The notes under the pieces were generated by a model, which saw only the letters and a list, made by a program, of their open reading frames with translations, was not told the DNA's origin and searched no databases. Of a DNA stretch of 9,079 nucleotides, positions 5,783 through 9,079 are shown piece after piece (the first letter of the stretch is position 1; the number at the start of each line of letters is the position of its first letter). A program made the position numbers and the translations under genes. Source of the stretch: an uncultured Oscillospiraceae bacterium (lineage in GTDB: Bacteria > Bacillota > Clostridia > Oscillospirales > Oscillospiraceae); NCBI GenBank assembly GCA_958438185.1, contig CAUBQU010000037.1:1-9079 (forward strand), given 5' to 3'.

Positions 5783-6268
5783 ATGAACCTGCGGATCGGA
5801 CATGGGTATGACGTACACCGGCTCGTCCCGGGCCGGGCTTTGATCTTAGGCGGCGTGCAGATCGACTGGCACCTGGGCCTGGACGGCCATTCGGACGCCG
5901 ACGTGCTGACCCACGCCGTGATGGACGCCCTGCTGGGCGCGGCGGGCCTGGGCGATATCGGCGCGCTGTTTCCCGACAACGACCCCCAGTACCTCGGCAT
6001 CGACAGCACCGTCCTGCTGCGCCGCGTGGGGGAGAGGATTGCCCAGGCGGGGTATCAGGTCGTCAATATCGACGTGACGATGATCGCCCAGCAGCCAAAG
6101 CTGGCGCCGTATCTGCCCGCCATGGAGCAGACCCTTGCCAAGGTCTTGGGCCTGGATCGGGGGCAGATCAATCTCAAAGCGACGACGGAGGAGCACCTGG
6201 GCTTCACCGGCCAAGGAGAAGGCATGGCTTGCCACGCCGTCTGCCTGCTGGAGACGCGTCCGGCCTGA
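5783..6268 (+). CDS. ispF: 2-C-methyl-D-erythritol 2,4-cyclodiphosphate synthase
   Basis: 161 aa (E. coli 159), full length. It converts CDP-ME 2-phosphate to MEcPP with release of CMP, the fifth step of the MEP pathway; family members are homotrimers. Metal ligands D10 and H12 (GYDVH) and H44 ([10 protein letters not shown]) are present, as are GDIG (57-60), FPDNDP (63-68), [13 protein letters not shown] and the substrate loop [16 protein letters not shown] (132-147). The SD AGGAGG (5771-5776) lies 6 nt before the ATG. The intermediate enzyme IspE and the rest of the pathway are not in the window. Encoding next to ispD and downstream of murD fits supply of undecaprenyl carrier for wall synthesis, which is an inference. 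Confidence 0.98.
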   Translation: MNLRIGHGYDVHRLVPGRALILGGVQIDWHLGLDGHSDADVLTHAVMDALLGAAGLGDIGALFPDNDPQYLGIDSTVLLRRVGERIAQAGYQVVNIDVTMIAQQPKLAPYLPAMEQTLAKVLGLDRGQINLKATTEEHLGFTGQGEGMACHAVCLLETRPA

Positions 6269-6280
6269 GGTCGCGCCCCG

Positions 6281-6324
6281 GAGAAGCAAGAGAGAAGTAG
6301 AGAAGTAAGGAGAAGTAGAGACAA
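6281..6324 (+). repeat. Purine-rich octamer repeat containing the MBOAT ribosome binding site
   Basis: GAGAAGTA occurs at 6292-6299, 6300-6307 and 6310-6317, with a variant GAGAAGCA at 6281-6288. Together they fill almost the whole gap between ispF and the MBOAT gene. The SD AAGGAG (6307-6312) arises where a GG is inserted between copies, and it lies 12 nt before the ATG, farther than usual. Copy-number slippage here would change SD spacing and hence expression. Confidence 0.7.
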
Positions 6325-7914
6325 ATGTCCCTGATTTCGGAACAGTTTTTGGTATTTGCAGCGGTGCTGGTCCTTGCGTTTTACCTGGTGCCAAAGCGGC
6401 TGCAATGGGCGCTGCTGCTGCTTGCCAGCTGCGTTTTTTACGCCGCCGCGGGGCTTTCCAACTGCGGCTACATCGTCATCACAGCCCTCTCCGCCTATGG
6501 CGCGGGGCTTGCGCTGGAGAAACTCGCCGCCCGAGGGAAGGCCACGGTGCAGGAGAACAAAGCAAGCTGGAGTAAGGAGGAGAAAAAAGCCTGGAAGGCC
6601 AAAGTCCGCACCCGGCGGAAGTGGGTCATGGCCGGGTGCCTCGTTTTGAATTTCGGGCTTTTGTGCGTGTTCAAATACGCGGGTTTCGTTTTGCAGCAGG
6701 TCAATGAGCTTTCGCTGCTGCTGGGCGGCGGCGAGATCAAGACGGTGTGGAATCTGATCACCCCCTTGGGCATCTCGTTCTACACGTTCCAGACCATGGG
6801 CTATGTCGTCGATGTCTACTGGGAAAAGTGCCCGGCGCAGCGGAATTTCCCGAAGCTGCTGCTGTTCACGTCGTTTTTCCCCCAGGTCACCCAGGGGCCC
6901 ATCAGCGATTATCAGCAGCTGTCGCAGCAGCTGTTTGCCCAGCATGATTTCAAAGATGAGAATATCACCTTCGGCTTTCAGCGGATGCTCTGGGGCTATT
7001 TCAAAAAGATGGTCATCGCCGACGCCGCTGCGCCGCTGGTGCAGACGGTCTTTGCGTCTTACCAGCAGTTGCCGGGCAATAACGTCCTCATCGGTGCGTT
7101 TTTATACAGCCTGCAGATCTATGCCGATTTTTCCGGCTATATGGATATCATCTGCGGCCTGTGCCAGATGCTGGACCTTCGGCTGGCGGAGAACTTCGAG
7201 CGGCCGTATTTTTCAAAATCGGTCGCCGAATACTGGCGCCGGTGGCATATCACCCTGGGCGCTTGGTTCAAAACGTACATCTATTATCCCGTCGCCGTCT
7301 CCGGCGCAGCCAAACGGCTGACGAAATGGGGCAGCCGCGTCTTTGGCGCGCGCTTCGGCAGGACCCTGGCGGCGTCCTTTGCCCTGGTCGTCGTCTGGCT
7401 GACGACGGGCCTGTGGCACGGGGCCAGCTGGAGCTACATCGCCTGGGGCGGGATCAATGGCATCTGCATCATCGCGGCCCTGTGGCTTGAGCCGGTGTGC
7501 AACCACCTGAAGGCGCGCTGCCATGTCAAGGAGGATTCCTTCGCCTGGCGGGCGTTTATCACCCTGCGCACCTTCTTTTTGGTGACGCTTATCAAGGTCT
7601 TCCCGGAGGTCGGGAGCTTTGGCGACGGTGTCGGCTTCTGGGCCCACTGCTTCAAAAATTGGGACCTGAGCGGTGTCGGCGGCCGGATGCTCTATCCGGT
7701 GGAGATGCCACGGCAGCTGCTCTTGATGGGCGGCGGCGCGCTGGTGCTCTTTGCCGTCTCGCTGCTGCAGCGCAAGGGGTCTGTGCGGCTGCAGCTGTGC
7801 CGCCTGCCGCGGCTTGTCCGGCTGGGGCTGTTCGTCTTCTTGTTCTTTGTCGTCGTCTGGTACGGCATTCCGCTGTCGACCGAGACCGGGGGATTTTTGT
7901 ATGCGCAGTTTTAA
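6325..7914 (+). CDS. MBOAT-family membrane O-acyltransferase (AlgI/DltB/PatA-like)
   Basis: 529 aa with many hydrophobic helices; a charged cytosolic loop (about 64-100, Lys/Arg/Glu-rich) separates the first pair from the rest. The MBOAT core is clear: PLGISFYTFQTMGYVVDVY (147-165), FFPQVTQGPI (184-193), YADFSGYMDI (266-275), NFERPYFSKSVAEYWRRWHI (290-309) and GLWHGASW (362-369), where His 365 is the expected catalytic residue and His 308 the second conserved one. These enzymes move an acyl group across the membrane to a surface polymer: alginate or other exopolysaccharide, peptidoglycan, or D-Ala on teichoic acids. The substrate cannot be chosen here. There is no dltA/dltC nearby, which speaks against a classical dlt operon. 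The ATG at 6325 fits the usual family N-terminus (xxxEQFLVFxxxxLxxFYLVP). The 3' end overlaps the SGNH-like gene by 14 nt, indicating a functional pair. Confidence 0.93.
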   Translation: MSLISEQFLVFAAVLVLAFYLVPKRLQWALLLLASCVFYAAAGLSNCGYIVITALSAYGAGLALEKLAARGKATVQENKASWSKEEKKAWKAKVRTRRKWVMAGCLVLNFGLLCVFKYAGFVLQQVNELSLLLGGGEIKTVWNLITPLGISFYTFQTMGYVVDVYWEKCPAQRNFPKLLLFTSFFPQVTQGPISDYQQLSQQLFAQHDFKDENITFGFQRMLWGYFKKMVIADAAAPLVQTVFASYQQLPGNNVLIGAFLYSLQIYADFSGYMDIICGLCQMLDLRLAENFERPYFSKSVAEYWRRWHITLGAWFKTYIYYPVAVSGAAKRLTKWGSRVFGARFGRTLAASFALVVVWLTTGLWHGASWSYIAWGGINGICIIAALWLEPVCNHLKARCHVKEDSFAWRAFITLRTFFLVTLIKVFPEVGSFGDGVGFWAHCFKNWDLSGVGGRMLYPVEMPRQLLLMGGGALVLFAVSLLQRKGSVRLQLCRLPRLVRLGLFVFLFFVVVWYGIPLSTETGGFLYAQF

Positions 7915-8914
7915 AAGAACACTTTACAAGCTGCTTGCCTTTCTTGCCTGCGTCCTGCTCATCACAGAGTTGGTGACAGAGCCGTATTTCCAGAACGAGG
8001 TGTTCCAGTACCAGGACAGCGCCGTGCGCGATACCTACGCCGGGCAGCTCGATACGCTCATCTGCGGCTCCTCCCACGCCTACCGCGCCATCATGCCGGC
8101 GGTTCTGGATGAGACCTTGGGGACAAGCAGCTATAACCTCTCCAACAGCATGATCACCATGCGGGGCCGCTACGAGCTGCTCCGGCAGGAGATCGCCCGC
8201 AACCCTGTGAATTTTGTCATCCTCGACGCGACGTACAACAGCATGACACGCAGCCGCGCCGCCGAGGGCCCGGAGGGGGATATCTACCAGCTGGGCCGCT
8301 ACCGGAATTTCTTCACCCGGGCCGGGTATTTTTTCAAGACGATCCGCCTGGATGAGTACGGCCGCGTCTATTACGATATGCTCTCCCGGGGCGTGACGTC
8401 CTGGCGCAAGCTGCTGGACGGCAAGGGCGCCCGGGGGACGTCAATCAAGTATGAGACCCGGGGCTTCGTCCCCATGGAGGAGGCTGTCCCGCGCCCGGTC
8501 ACGCCGCCGGAGGAATACGGCAGCTACCCCCTGCAGACGGCGCTGGACCCGGACTGTGTCTATTATATGGGCAAGATCCTCGCGCTGTGCCAGCAGCAGG
8601 GGATCCAGGTCCTCGTCGTCGTGACGCCCATCAGCCAGGCGGAGCTTTTGAAATTCTCCGGCATGGACGCGGTTTACACGAATCTTATGACCTATTTTGC
8701 AGACCGCGGCGTCACGATGCTGGACTTTAACCTCTACCGGGATAAACAGACGCTGTTTCCCGACGAGACGGCCTACAGTGACGATACCCACATGTCCGCC
8801 GCCGGCGCCGCCGATTTTTCCGTCCTCCTGGCCAAGACCATCGCCCAATGGCGCGCCGGGCAGGACGTGACCGGCGATTTCTACCCCAGCTACGCCGCCG
8901 CCCAGGCAGCGTAG
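7901..8914 (+). CDS. SGNH-like membrane-anchored protein, partner of the MBOAT acyltransferase
   Basis: 337 aa. A short basic N-terminus (MRSFKRTLYK) and one hydrophobic segment (about 8-24) make a signal anchor, leaving an extracytoplasmic domain. It has the layout of the SGNH/DltD/AlgX-type partners of MBOAT proteins. DTLICGSSHAYRAI (51-64) holds the Ser block (Ser 57 or 58), VNFVILDATYNSM (103-115) a central strand, and SDDTHMSAAGA (293-303) the C-terminal D-x-x-H dyad (Asp 294, His 297). In such pairs the MBOAT delivers the acyl group and the SGNH protein transfers it to the polymer; here that is inference. The start is ATG 7901, with GGGGGA 7 nt upstream and 14 nt overlap with the MBOAT gene. 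The frame is open further upstream, but that part lies wholly inside the MBOAT gene. The C-terminus is Ala-rich. Similarity to a named subfamily is not certain. Confidence 0.82.
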   Translation: MRSFKRTLYKLLAFLACVLLITELVTEPYFQNEVFQYQDSAVRDTYAGQLDTLICGSSHAYRAIMPAVLDETLGTSSYNLSNSMITMRGRYELLRQEIARNPVNFVILDATYNSMTRSRAAEGPEGDIYQLGRYRNFFTRAGYFFKTIRLDEYGRVYYDMLSRGVTSWRKLLDGKGARGTSIKYETRGFVPMEEAVPRPVTPPEEYGSYPLQTALDPDCVYYMGKILALCQQQGIQVLVVVTPISQAELLKFSGMDAVYTNLMTYFADRGVTMLDFNLYRDKQTLFPDETAYSDDTHMSAAGAADFSVLLAKTIAQWRAGQDVTGDFYPSYAAAQAA

Positions 8915-9025
8915 CTGCTGCGCAGGCGGGCAAGATGCACGGTGGTAATTGCTGTCCAGCTGGTTTGACGATGTCCCGCGAGTGCTTTGGCGGCTTTTGG
9001 CCCAGACGACGAAAAAAGCCGGGAA
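8915..9025. other. Intergenic stretch without recognisable gene or good terminator
   Basis: This stretch follows the SGNH-like stop (8912-8914). The only structure at the stop is a small GCAGC-GTA-GCTGC hairpin (8906-8918) with no T run. Farther on, GGCTTTT (8992-8998) could pair with AAAAGCC (9014-9020), but across a 15-nt loop. I therefore cannot place the end of the murD operon transcript. A 24-codon frame at 8971-9045 lacks an SD and is not called. Confidence 0.5.
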
Positions 9026-9043
9026 AAGGGGAGAACACCCCTT
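9026..9043. promoter_or_regulatory. Inverted repeat overlapping a -35 box (possible operator)
   Basis: AAGGGG (9026-9031) and CCCCTT (9038-9043) form a 6-bp inverted repeat around AGAACA. The last two bases are the first two of the TTGACA box of the adjacent consensus promoter, a position where repressors commonly bind. Read on the minus strand the same hairpin is followed by TTTTCCC, so a weak terminator for a converging gene to the right is the alternative. Confidence 0.4.
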
Positions 9044-9070
9044 GACAAATGCCAAAATCTGCGCTATAAT
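9042..9070 (+). promoter_or_regulatory. Perfect consensus sigma-A promoter at the right edge
   Basis: TTGACA (9042-9047), a 17-bp spacer and TATAAT (9065-9070): six of six at both boxes with ideal spacing. Initiation is expected near 9077, so the transcript lies outside the window. A-rich runs (9012-9017 and 9024-9027) lie upstream, roughly where UP elements act. Such strength is typical of stable RNA genes or of tightly repressed genes; which applies here cannot be seen. Confidence 0.88.
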
Positions 9071-9079
9071 AACCAAGCT

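Noticed and set aside
6055..6945. 296-codon minus-strand frame across the end of ispF and the start of the MBOAT gene
   Set aside because: Antisense to two well-supported genes and with no recognisable domain.
7751..7900. 50-codon upstream extension of the SGNH-like protein
   Set aside because: It lies wholly inside the MBOAT gene in another frame and reads as Cys/Ser-rich shadow. The ATG at 7901 has an SD and gives a normal signal anchor.
8992..9020. Possible terminator GGCTTTT...AAAAGCC after the SGNH-like gene
   Set aside because: Seven weak base pairs over a 15-nt loop with no following T run.
8971..9045. 24-codon plus-strand frame with a basic product, ending in the TTGACA box
   Set aside because: No SD before its ATG, composition of GC-rich noise, and its stop falls within the promoter. 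A small peptide cannot be excluded but is not supported.
1..9079. Mobile element, CRISPR array, toxin-antitoxin or phage-defence module
   Set aside because: No transposase, integrase, spaced repeats, terminal inverted repeats or defence domains were seen. Base composition is even across the genes.

Overview
The window looks like chromosomal DNA from a GC-rich, spore-forming Clostridia member, probably of the Oscillospiraceae/Ruminococcaceae kind. Three things support this: the C-terminus of a CotJC-type spore-coat manganese-catalase protein, SD motifs and promoters of Gram-positive style, and the MEP isoprenoid genes ispD and ispF. No species can be named from the sequence alone. I see no phage, IS, CRISPR or toxin/defence module. 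Most of the window is housekeeping DNA with cell-envelope genes at one end.

Left part (1-3461). The tail of cotJC (+) converges on a minus-strand block across a 12-bp hairpin terminator. Read in its own direction, the minus block is rnpB (RNase P RNA, about 3461-3119), its terminator (3118-3091), an RsuA/RluE-family pseudouridine synthase lacking an S4 domain (TTG start at 3056), a YfcE phosphodiesterase, a DUF218 (SanA/ElyC/YdcF) membrane protein, and a YcxB-like membrane protein with a long acidic N-terminus. The first three protein genes overlap by 4 and 7 nt, so they are probably translationally coupled. I see no promoter of their own, so they may depend on read-through from rnpB.

Middle (3461-3624). 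This is a divergent control region. Two sigma-A type promoters stand back to back, with 6 bp between their -35 boxes: P-rnpB (TTGACA-17-TACAAT, minus) and P-murD (TTGCAA-17-TATAAT, plus). A 12-nt exact direct repeat covers elements of both.

Right part (3624-8914). A plus-strand series reads murD, ispD, ispF, an MBOAT O-acyltransferase, and an SGNH-like membrane-anchored protein. Spacings are 17, 24 and 56 nt and then a 14-nt overlap, consistent with one operon. MurD makes the UDP-MurNAc-dipeptide. IspD and IspF supply isoprenoid precursors, from which the undecaprenyl carrier is built. The MBOAT/SGNH pair probably acylates a surface polymer whose identity the sequence does not show. The common theme is envelope building.

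Right edge (8915-9079). There is a 165-bp intergenic stretch without a clear terminator. It ends in a perfect consensus promoter (TTGACA-17-TATAAT) whose -35 is overlapped by an inverted repeat. The gene it drives lies outside the window.

I did not find a convincing undescribed system. The best leads are the shared rnpB/murD promoter region, the MBOAT/SGNH pair in a murD-ispDF operon, the octamer repeat forming the MBOAT ribosome binding site, and the operator-like palindrome at the right edge.
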